The notes beneath the pieces were generated by a model. It was not told the DNA's origin. It ran no database searches and was given only the letters and a program-made list of their open reading frames with translations. From Blastomyces gilchristii SLH14081 (lineage: Eukaryota > Ascomycota > Eurotiomycetes > Onygenales > Ajellomycetaceae): a stretch of 64,000 nt of DNA. The position numbers and the translations under genes are program-made. Positions 1-12,940 of this stretch are shown one piece after another. The DNA is taken from assembly GCF_000003855.2 (NCBI RefSeq), contig NW_003101682.1:6785361-6849360 (forward strand), in the 5' to 3' direction. Position 1 is the first letter of the stretch. The number at the start of each line of letters is the position of its first letter.

Positions 1-785
1 GTATCTGCCTGTCTTTTCAACAAGAGCCTATTGCTACATGTCTGGTGCCTATGGTGCCCTTGCGATTCCTTGCGATTGACTCGTTGGGTTTCCATGTTGC
101 CCCGTAAATAGAGCAGAACTACATAGATAAACTTATCATGGCAGCCATCATTCAAAATCATACCACCGTTCTATCAATTTTCTATCGTTGCATAAAACCA
201 CGTATTTTACTGGCCGGGTCGGGTAGGATCTTGGGAGGGCCCAAACAAAGCATGCTTTTTCTTGGCAGGTGGTTTCTCTTCGAATGTATCCATCATACTG
301 CGTAGGTGGTACCTAGGGAGTTTGTTACTTACTGTATGCGTAGCTTATTCCAATCCAGATTGTTGGGGATGATTAGACGTTACTTACTTAACTACTATCC
401 TGCAGTCCTTCCTTCTGCCTTGGGTACCGTACCACCACTATTTTCACCAACACTTACGGATGTATGTACGCTGCTACAAGTTGGAAATGAAAATAACACG
501 ACAGGATCTTCAACTATTGTCTTCGCATATATAAATTGCCTAGGCATATGCTTAAATTAATTATTGCAACTTGGTAAGGCACTAGGCTAGCTGAACTAAA
601 GGAGTGTGTTGACCCCACAAGTGGTCACAAGGGCAAAGCAAAAGTGCGAAAGGTTTGTTCAATCTGGTCAGATAAAAGGAAGGGAACGACAAAAGGCACG
701 CCGCGGCCTGGGCTCGTTAATCGTTAATAGGCACAACCTATCCCCTGCGTCAAATGAGATCATGCGCAGAGATACGTGAACGAGT
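1..785. other. 3' flank of INO1, no gene seen
   Basis: GC-balanced host DNA downstream of the INO1 stop codon. It contains an 84-codon open frame at 306-560 (+) with no recognisable domain, no good start context and no splice structure, so I do not call it a gene. Part of this stretch should be the INO1 3' UTR and terminator, but I could not place a polyadenylation site. Confidence 0.6.
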
Positions 786-2531
786 CTAGAAGAGCTTGTG
801 CTCGAGAGTCATGTCGGACTCAGGCTGCAAGCCGATGCAGGCGCGGAAGACGTTGGTAATAGCAGCGCGCTGCTTGCTCAAGGAGTTCACGACGGGAGTT
901 CCTGGTGGGGTCAGGGGAGCCTGAGAAAAAATTTTGTTAGTTCACTTAATCCGTAACCAGCAGCAAGAACCTAGAGAGCAAGGATAAAAGTACCTTTAGC
1001 ATATAGCTGAGGAGGCTGAGAACGCTGTGGAAACCCTTGTACTTGTCGCCAGAGGCGGGCTTCCAGCTAACACGAGTCATGAGCTCCGCAATGAGGACCA
1101 GGTCAATGATCAGCGGGGAGGCGAGGAGGGAGTCCTCGCAAACGTTGAACATGCTGATGGTCTGGTGGCCGCCCATGAAGATCTCAGCGTAGTACTCGTC
1201 AAGAGCCCGCTTGTTGTCTCCGACAGCCGGCATATACTTGATCACGACAGTGTGGTCGGGGTGCTCGTCCTTCTTGTACAGGATATGGTTGGCAGCAACC
1301 ATATCGTCAACGACATTGGACTTGGAGATCTCCTTGGAGCGGAACTGCTTGTGGGAGCTCAAGTTCATGCCATCATTGTTGCCTAAGTGGTTGTAGGAGG
1401 CAATCGAAGTGAGCTTGATACCAGCGTTGATCAAGAAATCCACGAGGGCGGACTTCATCTTGGTCTGGCCGGATTTGAAGTCATCTCCACCGATGAAGGC
1501 ACCACGCTCCTCAGCAAGTTTGATAACTCCTGGAACAAAGGTGTTCTGAGGGGAGCCGTTGATGAAGGGCGCATCTTCCAAGATGGACGCAACCGCGAAA
1601 ACGGTCGACGGGGAAACTTCCTCATGGCCGTCCTTGATAGCCTTGAGGAGATTGTCGGAAGTGTCATTCACGCCTGCGAGGACGTCGGCATAACGCTCAG
1701 TGTTGGCGGTCCACATGATGATAACCTTGTCCAATCCGTTGGCAGCCTTGAATTCACTATAGTAGCAATATAGGGTTAGGAATATATCTCTGAACCGATA
1801 TCAATTGCAAAATTTTGAGCTTACCGGATATCCTGTTGAATCTTCTCAACATGAGCCCACGAGGCCTTGGAACCCTCGATGACGTTATCAGCACGTTCCT
1901 CCTGGTTGGCGGCGATGAAATCTGGGTAGTAGACACTTGGGAGAGGCTTCATTTCGGCCATCTCCTTGCGGACCATTTCTTTCAGGGACGGCTCCAGTAC
2001 TTGGGCACGGTCCATGGCATCCGCAAGGTTCATACCGCTGATATCCCAGCCTCCAATGGCCAGATCATTGGGGTGGACCATGGGCAACATGTCGTGGAAG
2101 GGAACATTGACCTCCTGGGCGGTTTCCGGGTCAGTACCCAGCTTGACGGTGGAGGCCATGATGACGGAGCCGTAGTAGTTGGCGGCACGTTTGCCCTCGC
2201 AAGTGTCCCAGACGAGGCCACGACGATTAGCAATGATACCGGCAGTGACGGTGGTACCGTTATTCCCACCCCATCCGACAAGCATCATGCCGACTTTGCC
2301 GACCTTACGGTTGACCTTGAAGTCATAGGCAGATTCCTTGGGAGCGGCAACATACTTACCATCTGCGGCACGAGTGACGGCAGTAGTATGGTACACATAC
2401 CTCGATTTGATTTCCTCATCAGTGTAGACGACATTTGGGGAGTCCACAGTGAAAAGAGTAGGAGTTGTTGAAGAAGTCGACACCGACCCGTTCAAGGAGA
2501 CCTTAGCTTTATCTTCGGCGTGAGGGGCCAT
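786..2531 (-). CDS. INO1: Inositol-3-phosphate synthase, 3 exons, intact
   Basis: Cytosolic NAD-dependent isomerase converting glucose 6-phosphate to 1D-myo-inositol 3-phosphate, the first step of inositol and phosphatidylinositol synthesis. Exons on the minus strand are 2531-1825, 1756-994 and 920-786. Splicing GT-AG at each junction gives an uninterrupted 534-residue protein, close to the usual fungal length of about 530. Visible motifs are the NAD-binding loop GWGGNNGTT at residues 86-94, [13 protein letters not shown] sequence near 248-256, and the catalytic-core motif [10 protein letters not shown] at about 356-365. Exon 3 encodes the conserved C-terminus ending TLEHKLF. The first ATG at 2531 begins the open frame. 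Introns are 68 and 73 nt, typical of filamentous fungi. No break, odd codon use or sign of transfer is seen. Neighbours are unrelated. Family assignment is established knowledge; exon borders are my manual reading. Confidence 0.96.
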
Positions 2532-3200
2532 CTTGACTTGTCAAACACGAAAAAAATTGGCGCGGGTTTGATTGAAAAGTGATTGAAAGGTGAAGAAGGT
2601 AGAAGTAGAGAGTAGAGATCTCGAGCTTCAAATGGCAGTCAAGAGCTTTGTCGATTTATCGAACAAAAGGCAAATCCGATGCTCCTCCACGAGCGGACGA
2701 GCGTCGGCTTCCGTTGAACGGGTGGTGCGACCTGCAGGGAGATGAAAATTAGCAACTGTACTTTCACAACGCGAGATATTACAGCTACGAGTGAAGCAGA
2801 ACAAGGGAAATAGCAGTGGTTATCCATTCCCCCTTGAGAGAGATATCAATGGCAGATACAAAAAAGAAAAAAAAGAAGAAAAAAAAGAGGGGGGGGCGGG
2901 GGATTAAGCAACAGTGACGGCGCCATGGAGGAGCAAAATCGACTTACGAGGGAAGAAGATTGGAAAACGTTTTGGCGGTATTGATGGACCACTTCCTAGA
3001 GAGTGATCGAAAAGCAAGAAAGCAGAGTTGGAAAGATTGCTGAAGGGGGATTGGATTTTTGGGACTGAGATTGAGGTTGAAGAAGAAGAAGAAGAAGAAG
3101 AAGAAAAGAAGTCGAGGTTGACGAGGGGCAAGAGGCAGCTTTTGTAGTCAGCAGGCAGAAGAGCAGGGTAACTACGCAGTACAGTAACTAAGTTAGCTGG
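2532..3200 (-). promoter_or_regulatory. INO1 upstream region / probable 5' UTR and promoter
   Basis: Sequence immediately upstream of the INO1 ATG, rich in purine tracts on the plus strand (pyrimidine-rich on the coding strand), as expected for a fungal leader and core promoter. It carries an A/G-rich run at about 2858-2900 and a GAA microsatellite. I did not find a motif I could confidently name as an inositol-responsive element, and the transcription start is unknown. Confidence 0.45.
3079..3105. repeat. (GAA)9 microsatellite
   Basis: Nine tandem GAA units, read as TTC repeats on the INO1 coding strand, lying in the upstream region of INO1. On the minus strand a short open frame would read them as a Ser run, but that frame has no other support. 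The length may vary between strains. Confidence 0.9.
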
Positions 3201-6200
3201 TAAGATTATGTTATGTGGAGCCCGGTGTGTCTGCGGTGGAACACTCTTCTTATTATTATATTATTGTATTATTGCGGGTACTCTGTACTTCTTCTGCCTT
3301 CTGGCTTTATTATTATTGGCCTGGTCTTGTCCGATGCGATGAGCGATTAATATCAACACAGAAACATTGTCGTCATTATTGTAGCCATGGTGATTAAATA
3401 TTAGTTTAACGATTCCCGACCCTACGTGAATGAACGAAACGAGCGGGTTTTGGACCTGACCTGAAGCATCCCGCCAGCAATCCCGTCATCGTCATAGAGG
3501 AAGAGAAGAAGCTTGGGAATATGCAGGTCGACATGCGCCATTCCTGCAGCCCATCTGGCCAACTGGACTGGCTACTGCAGGTTGTTGCGGCGGCTGCACC
3601 GGCAGAACACAATGAGTTGTTCCTATCCATACAGAGTACGGAGTACGTAGTTACTGCATGCACCATTGGAAATTATCCCCGCCCTAATAAATGATTAACT
3701 ATCGATAAGATAAACCAACAACGCACACAGAACCTTGTTTGACCATACTGTTGCGTCTGTATGTAGTTACTCCGTACTACTAGTACACTAACCTCCTTCA
3801 TAGGCAATGTCCAGCGAGAGCAGTTCTCCTGCCCAACCAAACACCCAGCCCATTGCCTACTGTGCATTCAGAACCCGCTCTCCCGCCTCAGGAATGTTAC
3901 ACCACTATAAACCTCCACTTGCTGTGTTGAGTTGCTGATTTGACGTATTTGGAGTTCCCGCCCATGTTTCCCACCTAAACTTCCGAAGGGGGGACTTCTT
4001 TTTTCGCATCCCACAATAGTGGAATGGAAGTCCCCCCTTGCCCCGCCTCCGCAAAAATGGTCACTATTCTTCTTACCCATTTTTATTGCTACACGGTCTC
4101 ACTGTGCAGCTTCAAATCTGTCCTCTCCAAGCCATTACAGGCCAAAGAGGGGCTCTTGGAAGGAATTTTACGGAGGCACATTGTTTCTTGAGCAGGTTGC
4201 GCTAGGCGGAGCCCCATAAATCGACTATTCCTGTGTACATACATGTACACACTCTGCAGCATATATCAAAACCATATCGCCTGCATGGCGGAGTTACCAC
4301 TGCAGCATAGCCGACTGTATCAACTCCGATGTGGACGGCAACTGCCAGAATCCCACTCATAACCGAGCGGATGCATTAAAATAAAAAAAGAAAGAAGAAG
4401 AGCTCACTTGTCTTGTCCCATTTCCTCTTTTTTTCGTTTGCGTGATTCTGTTGACGTGTTCAGGAGTTGTTATAGTTATTATTATACGGAGTACCTGTCG
4501 GCTTAAGGAGGGGTACTGTGTATTGTATTGTAGCTAGTCAGTTGAGAGTGATTACATACAAGACTCCCCCACCGCCTGCAGCAGAAGGGAGGGCAATCAA
4601 TCATAGGGAAGAACTAAAAACTGTCGAGAATGGGAAATAGCGGTCAGTATACTAGTCAGCTAGCAGTGCTAAAGGACGTATGCCAGTCTTGTAAACCGCC
4701 TCTCATTCCCCCTCTTGCAATAGCCTTTCCGTTACATCCCTTGCCCTGGACTCTCTACTCAGGATGAAGTCAGAGTCACATACATTTATTTATCGAGGTA
4801 TGTACTGTACATGTACATGTAATGTACATACATGTGTCTAGGTATATAATATGCTGGACGCCTGCAATCCCCCATCGGAACCTTGCTACGCCGTGTTTAT
4901 CTTTCCAGTCCTGTTCGTGAGATGTGAGAAGAGAAGAGGAAACGGAGTGAGAAGGCCAGCCCGTTTCCTTTTTTTATTCCTCTTTTTAATCTTAGATCTC
5001 AGTTTGTGGGGGGGGGGTTTTCTCCTCGTGACGTAGGTACTGTAAAGGTTTATAGTTACACTTGAAGGAGAAAGGGAATCAAAAAAAAAAAAAGCCATCC
5101 GGGAACCTTACCCCCACCCCTAAGTTAGTTATCTAAGATATGTGCTAGAGGTATCCCTTGCTCGCTCCAGGCAGCGACTTTGTTCAAGTACGAGATGGGG
5201 AAAATCTCACCATGCTTGATTTAAACTGGACTTATATTTCTTAAGGCACAGGAAGCCATAAGAAGCAAGGGATATGATCAATGAGCAATTGATTTGAGAT
5301 TCAGGTGCATATTCCAATAAGTGTAGGCTATGAAATGCGTGGAGGCCTTGATATTCATCACGTATGAACTGCACTGCCCAACCTCTCTCTCCCCCCCCCA
5401 CGACCCTAGTCGAGGACAGAACAACAGCTCTTCCTCCGGCGTTCTATCTCTTTCTATTATCTACATAGCATAGGATAGGAGCCCCGCTGCTGGAATGAAA
5501 AGCAGAACTAGAAGAGGATTTATGTCCGGCCCTCTTTGCTCAGTCCATGCTTGCGCTCTGATGCCCTCCGGTCCATTGCCAACATTGATCCCCTTCCTGA
5601 GCTTGCTTGTACAGGAAATGTTAGAAAGAAGTATGAGACAGACGCCTGAGGAGTAGAAAGGGAGCAGCAAGATTTTTTTTTTTTTTAACCTACACCCACA
5701 GACACCTGCGATGCAAAGTATCTAGTTTGCATCTAACTTATTTACCCGACAAGACCGGAAAAAAAAATTCCGAGTTTTCCTTTCTTGTCTCGCCAATATT
5801 GAGGCGGGGGGAAATGCCTCGGGAGATCGCATAGAATGTCCCCGGCCGGCAATTGTACCAGCGACAGGACGAATCGGTTATCTCTCCCAAGTTGCCGGAT
5901 TTCTCGTCATTCGGAAATGCAGCCTGCGAAAAGGAGGCGGCCTGACCCCCCTCCCGTTTGTTTTAGGAGAGATATGTAGTCAAACGTGCAAGAGTCCTGC
6001 AAGTTGCGCACGGGAGGAATAGATAGAGTCGGGGTATCAGGCATAGGATACAGAAGAAATCTGCACTATAAGTCTGATAGTCGGGCTTGCATCGGAGGTG
6101 CAGATTAATCCTTAAGCGAGTAAGTTCAGGAGGGGTCCTGATTTCAAAATGTCATTATGGCTGCTGCTGCGCACAAGTGATGCTCGCTCTTCGAAAACTC

Positions 6201-6874
6201 TCCACCATTCTTTGGAGTATTGATGAGGTAAATCAGTGAAATAGGAGCACATAACTAATACTAAGCTCTCCTTCATCAATGTGGAACGCGAAGGTGGGCA
6301 TGCTTATAAATTTCCACAGTCATGGCTAATTCCCGATTATAGGAGGTAGCGAGTTAAGGATATGAATATTTCATGAATAATACAGCTACTCAGAATGATG
6401 TAGATAAATTAATTATTATAGATTAGCTATTTGATGTTGAGATATTAATTTTTGAAGTTCAAATTATCCATATTTCAATTGTTATTGTTATAGTGAGTGT
6501 GGTGCATTCACACCTCATACGTATTACTCAGACATAAACTTGAAACATTAGCTGCTGTCTCTCAGCTCCGTTGGGTTCGTAAATATTTTCCGAATGGAAA
6601 AGCCTAACATTTCTCGTTCACACCAGTCAATCATTCATTGGAAGAAAAGTAAGTTCCTCCAAGGCCCAGTCCAGTGCATGCCAGATTCTAAGTACAGCAA
6701 TAGGCGCTCAAGTGCCCAGAAACCTCATAGCTTTGCTAATCAAAAAATATTCCACCTCCCAGCTCCGTTCACGATTCTAGTAACTATGCCGGCAGCCGAT
6801 AAAGATCGCGTCTACGTCGCCCTCTACGGGCGTGGTGGACAGGATCCGAACACGTATCATTGTGTTGGAATGGG
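3201..6874. other. Intergenic DNA, no supported gene
   Basis: About 3.7 kb of host DNA with many short unconvincing open frames on both strands and no recognisable domain. It contains palindromic TACATGTA-type runs (about 4235-4250 and 4805-4835), homopolymer runs near 5007-5017 and 5081-5092, and three copies of the motif TACGGAGTA or its complement (3637, 3768, 4485). Base composition drifts to AT-rich from about 6350, before the copia element starts at 6875. A GC-normal patch at about 6780-6860 sits directly against the 5' LTR. Confidence 0.6.
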
Positions 6875-7132
6875 TGTCACAGATGAATATGTTGAAGACA
6901 TATGAATCTTATGTGTATCAAGATCTGCTTGTTATATTATCCATCCCCTCTCTAATATATCTATTTCATACAAAAGATAGAGCTATTTATAGTAAAATAT
7001 ATATGTGAGCCAAGAGAGCTAGTATAAGTGAGTATTAAATGAGTGTTATAGTAAGCTAATGATGATGAGAAATATTGTAGTAATACAATATTGATGATAT
7101 TTAGTAGTGTATAATCTCTTTTTTCTGATACA
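6875..7132 (-). repeat. Copia LTR (left; 3' LTR of the element)
   Basis: 258 bp, starting TGTCACAG and ending TCTGATACA. It aligns over its full length with 12295-12551 with about 20 differences, essentially all transitions, plus a 1-nt A-run length change. Its outer (left) part is nearly identical to the other LTR, while its inner (right) part carries most of the G-to-A and C-to-T changes. Confidence 0.95.
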
Positions 7133-7549
7133 CTCTCTTCAGTGAATGTAACATGTAAATGAAAGTGTAAATGAAGCTGTAATAAAAAGAGTGTAGATGA
7201 ATCTGTAGAGATTATATTAAGATAGATTATTTATTCTGCTTATATCTTGATAATATCTGATATATCAACTAGGCCTAGCATCTTGATGAATTTCATATAT
7301 TTCTGGCATGGCAGAGTCTTAGTGAGGCCATTCACTGATATCTAGATTATAGACACTTAATCAACTGTAATATCACTGAATTGAACATATTCTCAGAGTC
7401 AGTTTTTATATATATTAATGTGACAGAGCTTCATGATTATAAAGAGATCTTTCTTTATAAGAATATTAACAGTTTAATAATTATCACATTGAATATGAAT
7501 CTTATGATCAGATTTAAATTAAATATATTAAAAGAATCTATTTTATTAG

Positions 7550-10500
7550 ATAGACTTCTTATTAGCTTATAAAATAGTAATAAGCTCAGCTTCTGTAATA
7601 GATGTAGTTATAATTATCTATTTATTTAATTTTTAATTAACAGTCTTACTGAATAGTTTAAAGATATATTTTTATATAGAGTAGTAATCTGAATTATCTA
7701 TGAAAGAGATATTACTGATAGTTTTAATAATATCAGATTTGAGATTAAGTTATAGAGATCTGCTAATATTACTATTATATTAAATAGTAAGATTCTTTAT
7801 ATTATATAGATAAGATATCATTCTATTTATCTCTAATAAGTAATATTTCAATGAATTTATTATAAATATAGCTAGTTCATTCACTATATATATAATATCA
7901 GAGTGAGTTATCACTGTTAAGTAAATATAGAAACTGATATATTATTAATAATAATGAATTTTTATAAATATAGCTGACTCATTAAAAGACTCTAACAGAG
8001 TATTAGTTAGTAAGATATATATCTTACAAATATATATAAAATAATATATATTAACTATCTTATTAATATAGATATTCTGACATAGTCAGAGCTTTAAGTT
8101 AAGATAATTATATATTATTTATATATTAAGAAATTATTTCAAATCTCTTATCTATCAGATCTCATAGATATTTTTAAAATCTTTAATTAGTTAATCTCTT
8201 TCTTTCAAATCTTCTCATTATAATAAAATGATGATATTATTCATATAGAAGAAGATAATTAATTAATTATTAAAAAAGAGACATTAATTCTCTAATATAG
8301 AGATAAAGTCTAGTATTCTTAATATTGAAGATAGTTTATTTAATCAGAGAAGAGATAATCTGTGTAATTTATATAATACTTATAAAAGTTTTAGTATATA
8401 ATTTATATACTTTAAATTTTGCATTCTCTTCAATATTCATTATTTATTAGATAGTTTTATATATACTAGCTTATTAATATTACTATTAATAAAGATATTG
8501 ATTTTATCTAGCTATTCTATATCTAGATTAAATACTGCTATTAAAGTTAATAAGATTCAGAGATTTCTGATAGCTAGTATATAAGCTTTTATAGTAAGAT
8601 CTGTAATTGATTAAAGATCTCTGCATATATAAATATAAGCTTTGTATTTCAAAAGAAAATCTTCATCATTGAATTTATAGATGAATACTTATTATAAGAA
8701 GATAACTGAGATATCTCTCTATAATCTACTAGTAATTTCATATGTATTCTACAGAGATATACTATTTTATTCTCACTTAACAGTGTTCTTAAATTCTTTA
8801 TAATATAAATATTTTTTAATATCTGCTCAGTGATTCAGTGAATCTGATAGTTAAGATCTATAAATTCTTAAAGTTGATATAAATACTGTTAATATAGCTG
8901 TATTATTGATAACTGTGAAAACAGTATTTGAAAATAAATTTTGAGACTTGTAGAAGTCTGAATGTAATTGAGAGAATGCCTTATTAATTATTTAAAATAG
9001 ATTGTTTTTAATATTTGAAACTGTTATAAGATAAGCAGCTCTGTATTTTTAAGTTCTGCAGTTATTAATAATATTTACTTCATCAAAGTCAGTACTGATA
9101 TTATGAGCTCTAGATATAATATTCTATATTCAATTATCTATCACAGCTGAATAAGTATTAATATTAAGATCAGAATCTGTTGACTCTGAGATTGAATCTG
9201 ATATAGAAAGTATTAAAACATTATAATATTTATACTTATTATTTTTCTTCTCTATTTTTTCAGAGCTTTGAGCATTTTCTTCAGAATGAAAAATATTAAT
9301 ATCTGCATCTATAATCTCTTTTAATTGATTGATAGAAGTCATTGATAATTCTCAAACTTTTATATATAGAAGCTTTATCTTCTTATATACTTAATCTCTT
9401 AGTTATCTTTCAATGTAGAGATCTTCAGAATTGAATTTTCTATTCTTATTAAATATTATATCTCTTACTCTTATCACTCATTCTAAGTGTGAAATTAAAA
9501 TTTAATAGATGTTTGTAGAATCATATTCAACTAGATATTTAATATATACTCAGAGATCTAGCTTCTGAGAGTGATTTCTATTGAGAACTTCATTCAATAT
9601 CTTTGTATAGATGTGATATCTGTAGATTCAAAGATAAGTATAGAAGTGAGATTTAATTTATAGAAATTCTTTCAATACTTATAGAGATGACTTTTAATCT
9701 AGAATTCTAGTAGAGATTTGATTCACTAGATAGATAACAGTAAGTGTGATCTCAGAAAAAAGTAATTATAACAGAAGAGATTCTATTTATAAAGTTCTTA
9801 TCTTTATTATTAATATTACTTCTGCTTACTCTGCTGCATCATTTTACTTATAAATATACTCTGAAGAATACTTTATCTCTAGATCTTCATTATTCACTTA
9901 ATTTATAAAGTTATCTGCTTTCTTGACTGCAGTATCATTGTTGATACAAATGATCTTTATAGTATAGTTAAATTGATATTTAATTCAATTAATAGCTTAT
10001 CTCAGAGCTTTTTAAATTTCTGATTTTCAGATAGCTATTATAGCTATATGAAAATGAAGATAATCACATATGAAATGTATGAGATAATACTCATCATTAT
10101 AGCACTGTGTAGAGTCATGTATAATATCTGTATATAGGTATTCAAATGATATTTGAGATCTAATATAAAGATGTCTAGATATTTAATTTTTTGCATTAGA
10201 TAGATAACAGAGTTTGCAAAGCTCAGTGATAAGCTTGTCTGCAGTATCTTTTAAATTAGTAATTTAAACATCAGTTGCATCATTTATAAGCTTTTAAATA
10301 ATAATTTTCAATGAATATTCTAATTTCTTATATTATGTAGACTGAGTAGCTATAGAGATCTTAGATTTTTGAGAAAATTTTATGTGTATTAACAGGTTGA
10401 AAGAATGATTTATTGAAGTATATAATAATAGATTAGAAGAAGAATTTGTAGAAGTTAAAGAATTTAAAGATATTATTTTTTCAGATATAGTGATATTAGA

Positions 10501-12290
10501 AGTGTGTGATATAATAGCTACAGTGACTTCAGTAGTGAATTTTTCTAAAATAGTTAAGAAAACAGCTATTTCATTATATTCTGTAACTAGCAATCTCTTA
10601 AATACTTTAATATATGTAAAGATTGTATTATCTGTGTATTTTTACAATTTAAAGTCTTTTTTATTATAATAGATATCTTCTATATAAAAACACAGTTTTC
10701 ATGCAATGATATTTGTATGAAAATTCAGAATGTAAGCTGTATTAATAAGATTGATATTAAACTGCTTATCTGCTTCATTTATTATCATTATTCTAATAGT
10801 TTCATAATCTTCAACTTTAGTGCTGAAATCATCTGTATAGACTTTTACATTCTCATTCACAGATATAAAGAATAGAAAATGTGATTAATTATTGTATATA
10901 TACTGTTTTACATCAGTATCAAAGATTCAGAAGTTTTAGAGATAGAAGTAAGAATTTAAGAAGTTTATTAATATTTTTCAGATCTGTTAATTGATTAATT
11001 GATAATTAATAGATTGAGAATCTGATTACTTTAGAATCATTTCTTTCAGAACTACTTTATTAACATCTATTATATTTATATTTATAAATAAATCTCTAGA
11101 TATCACACAATCAACACATCTCTTCAATTCTTAATTCTTAAGAGCTTAATTAATCTGAGTTCTCTTCTTCTCATTTTTCTTCTATTAAGATGACTTTCTT
11201 GATGAATTGAGATAGTAGTACTGAGTATATCAGTGATAAGCTTCATAGATGCAGTTTCTGAATATTACTAGTAATAATTACTGAGATCTTTTATTAAGAG
11301 TAGTAAAGTTCATAGATTTATCTTCTTTAAGAATACTTGTTTCTCTATACTGTTTCTTAAAGTTCTTAACTAACTCTATTAAAGATATGATATCTTTATC
11401 ATATTAGATATTCTTAGTCTATACTTGTATATAATCTGCATTAATAGCTAGATTCACATTTAAGAAGTCTTTCTTCAAGTTAAACTGTTCAGCTATATTC
11501 ATCTCTTTGATATTATCTTCAATGAGAGATCAGTCATTTAATCACTTCTTTATATCTTTGTTTTTCAGTGCTTTACAGAGATCATAGTATTGAGTTCTTA
11601 TATTATCTTAATAGTCTATGATCATGAATGAGAGTTAATCTCTTAATGAATGAAGAATCTTCTTCACATCATCATTCTTACTATAAATATATCATAGCTC
11701 TGTAATATTCACTGTTCTTTATATAATATCTTATATCTTTATCATATCTTCATTTATTTTCTTATATTTCATATATTTGATTTTTCATGCAGTGATCTTG
11801 ATATCATATACTATCTTAATCTCTGTGATGACTTCTTCTGAACACTCAGGTTTCAGAGATTCTTCTAGTTCAGAGAAGATATCAGGTTTATCAAGATTGA
11901 TGAAGTCTGATATCTTCTTGTCCTTTGCATATCCTAGCATATGCTTGTACCAAAGTTTTCAATCTTCAGGAACACTAAGATGTACTATCACACTAGACAT
12001 TGTCTTATCTGTCATATCAGTTATATTGAATGGATTGAGGAATCAGTTCAAGTATTTGAGAATATGATCAGAAATCAGGGTGTATTACAGTCAAGAATTT
12101 TGAAATGTATACATGTGAGGATCAATCATCTCAGTTTGATGAGAATCAGGTATGGTATAACAGTTGAGAATTTCGGACGGTATATAAATAAGGATCAATC
12201 GTCTCAGTTCAAATGATAGTTATCAGTTCAAATGAGGATTGGAATCAGTGTATCATGCTTCTCTTCAGATGCTGGTTACCAGGCTCATAA
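7550..12290 (-). pseudogene. Copia gag-pol polyprotein relic
   Basis: Read on the minus strand with stops ignored. RNase H shows SITEAEL preceded by a KLFSKTVN-like segment (~7700-7570), matching the copia pattern of YLFKLFGGP then TSTTEAELLAL. RT shows KYKAYIYICRDL-like and AVFNLDIEQLDKINIFINS-like segments (~8660-8440), the copia LDV.AFLN region. IN shows LCKLCYLSNAKK (~10230-10195), which corresponds to the CxxCQLSKAK motif. A gag-like stretch LWYKHMLGYAKDKKISDFI lies near 11950-11895. Many codons for Arg and Gln have become TGA, TAA or TAG. Long open frames here (for example minus 9342-9130 and 10593-10333) are only segments of this relic. Function lost. Confidence 0.85.
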
Positions 12291-12294
12291 CGGG
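12273..12294 (-). other. Putative copia primer-binding-site region
   Basis: Directly inside the right LTR. On the minus strand it reads CCCGTTATGAGCCTGG, resembling the GTTATGAGCC-type sequence that follows the 5' LTR in many fungal copia elements. It supports minus-strand coding. The exact tRNA partner is not determined. Confidence 0.4.
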
Positions 12295-12551
12295 TGTCAC
12301 AGATGAATATGTTGAAGATATATGAATCTTATGTGTATCAAGATCTGCTTGTTATATTATCTGTCCCCTCTCTAATATATCTATTTCATACAAAGATAGA
12401 GCTATTTATAGTAAAATATATGTGCGAGCCAAGAGAGCTAGCATAAGCGAGTATTAGATGAGCATTGTAGTAAGCTGATGATGATGAGAAATATTGTAGT
12501 AATACGATGTTGGTGGCGTTCAGTAGTGTATAACCTCTTTTTCCTGACACA
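12295..12551 (-). repeat. Copia LTR (right; 5' LTR of the element)
   Basis: 257 bp, TGTCACAG to CTGACACA. It retains CpG and other C/G positions in its outer (right) portion that are mutated in the left LTR, so the right edge is the less mutated copy. Expected to have carried the promoter for the minus-strand element. Confidence 0.95.
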
Positions 12552-12940
12552 TTGGGCCCATCATTGTCGGACCCAAAGAAGAAGCAGAAGGGGGAGATGG
12601 ACATCGCTATCACGTGAAACAATAACTCGATCCAGCCAGCCAGACCCAGTTCAAGTGGGTGTATCAAGCACTCGAGATCCCACTCATCCAGACCAGTTTC
12701 CTTCTCGGGCATGTTAGAAGCTTAGGAACTCAAGTCACGAACTGGGCAACAATTGAGCAAAATGCTAAGGATTATATCTGACAAAGGCGGCAGCAAAGAT
12801 GATATGATGGCTCGGGATCATTTCCACCGAGAACCGTTCCAACCTTTCACCTTAACGAGAGAAAGGAGACGGTTCCGTGAACGATAGGTTCCCACTAGTG
12901 GATAGGAGAAATGCAGACAGGCATCTTGATCAGATGAGAC
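12552..12940. other. Host flank of copia element
   Basis: GC-balanced sequence directly after the copia LTR. Short open frames exist on both strands (for example minus 12712-12386, which runs into the LTR), but none has a recognisable domain. It includes the 3' flank of the APH-like pseudogene. Confidence 0.5.

Larger units (their letters stand above)
6875..12551 (-). mobile_element. Complete Ty1/copia LTR retrotransposon, RIP-decayed
   Basis: A 5677-bp element bounded by two LTRs of 258 and 257 bp that begin TGTCA and end ACA. The coding direction is minus, so the biological 5' LTR is the right one. Flanks are ATGGG before and TTGGG after, a probable 5-bp target duplication with one mismatch. 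Reading the minus strand through stop codons gives, in order from the right, gag-like sequence (~12070-11770), integrase (~10250-9980), reverse transcriptase (~8800-8300) and RNase H (~7710-7560). IN before RT is the copia order. Internal sequence is extremely AT-rich with stops throughout, as expected from RIP. No product is expected. Confidence 0.93.

Noticed and set aside
1027..2471. Plus-strand open frames of 119, 128 and 218 codons opposite INO1
   Set aside because: They lie antisense to a well-supported gene, share its codon periodicity and have no domain.
7381..7572. 63-codon plus-strand frame in the copia element
   Set aside because: It is on the non-coding strand of the RNase H relic in very AT-rich DNA.
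11777..12216. Plus-strand frames of 96 and 91 codons
   Set aside because: They are opposite the gag-like region of the minus-strand copia element; the minus-strand reading is the better one.
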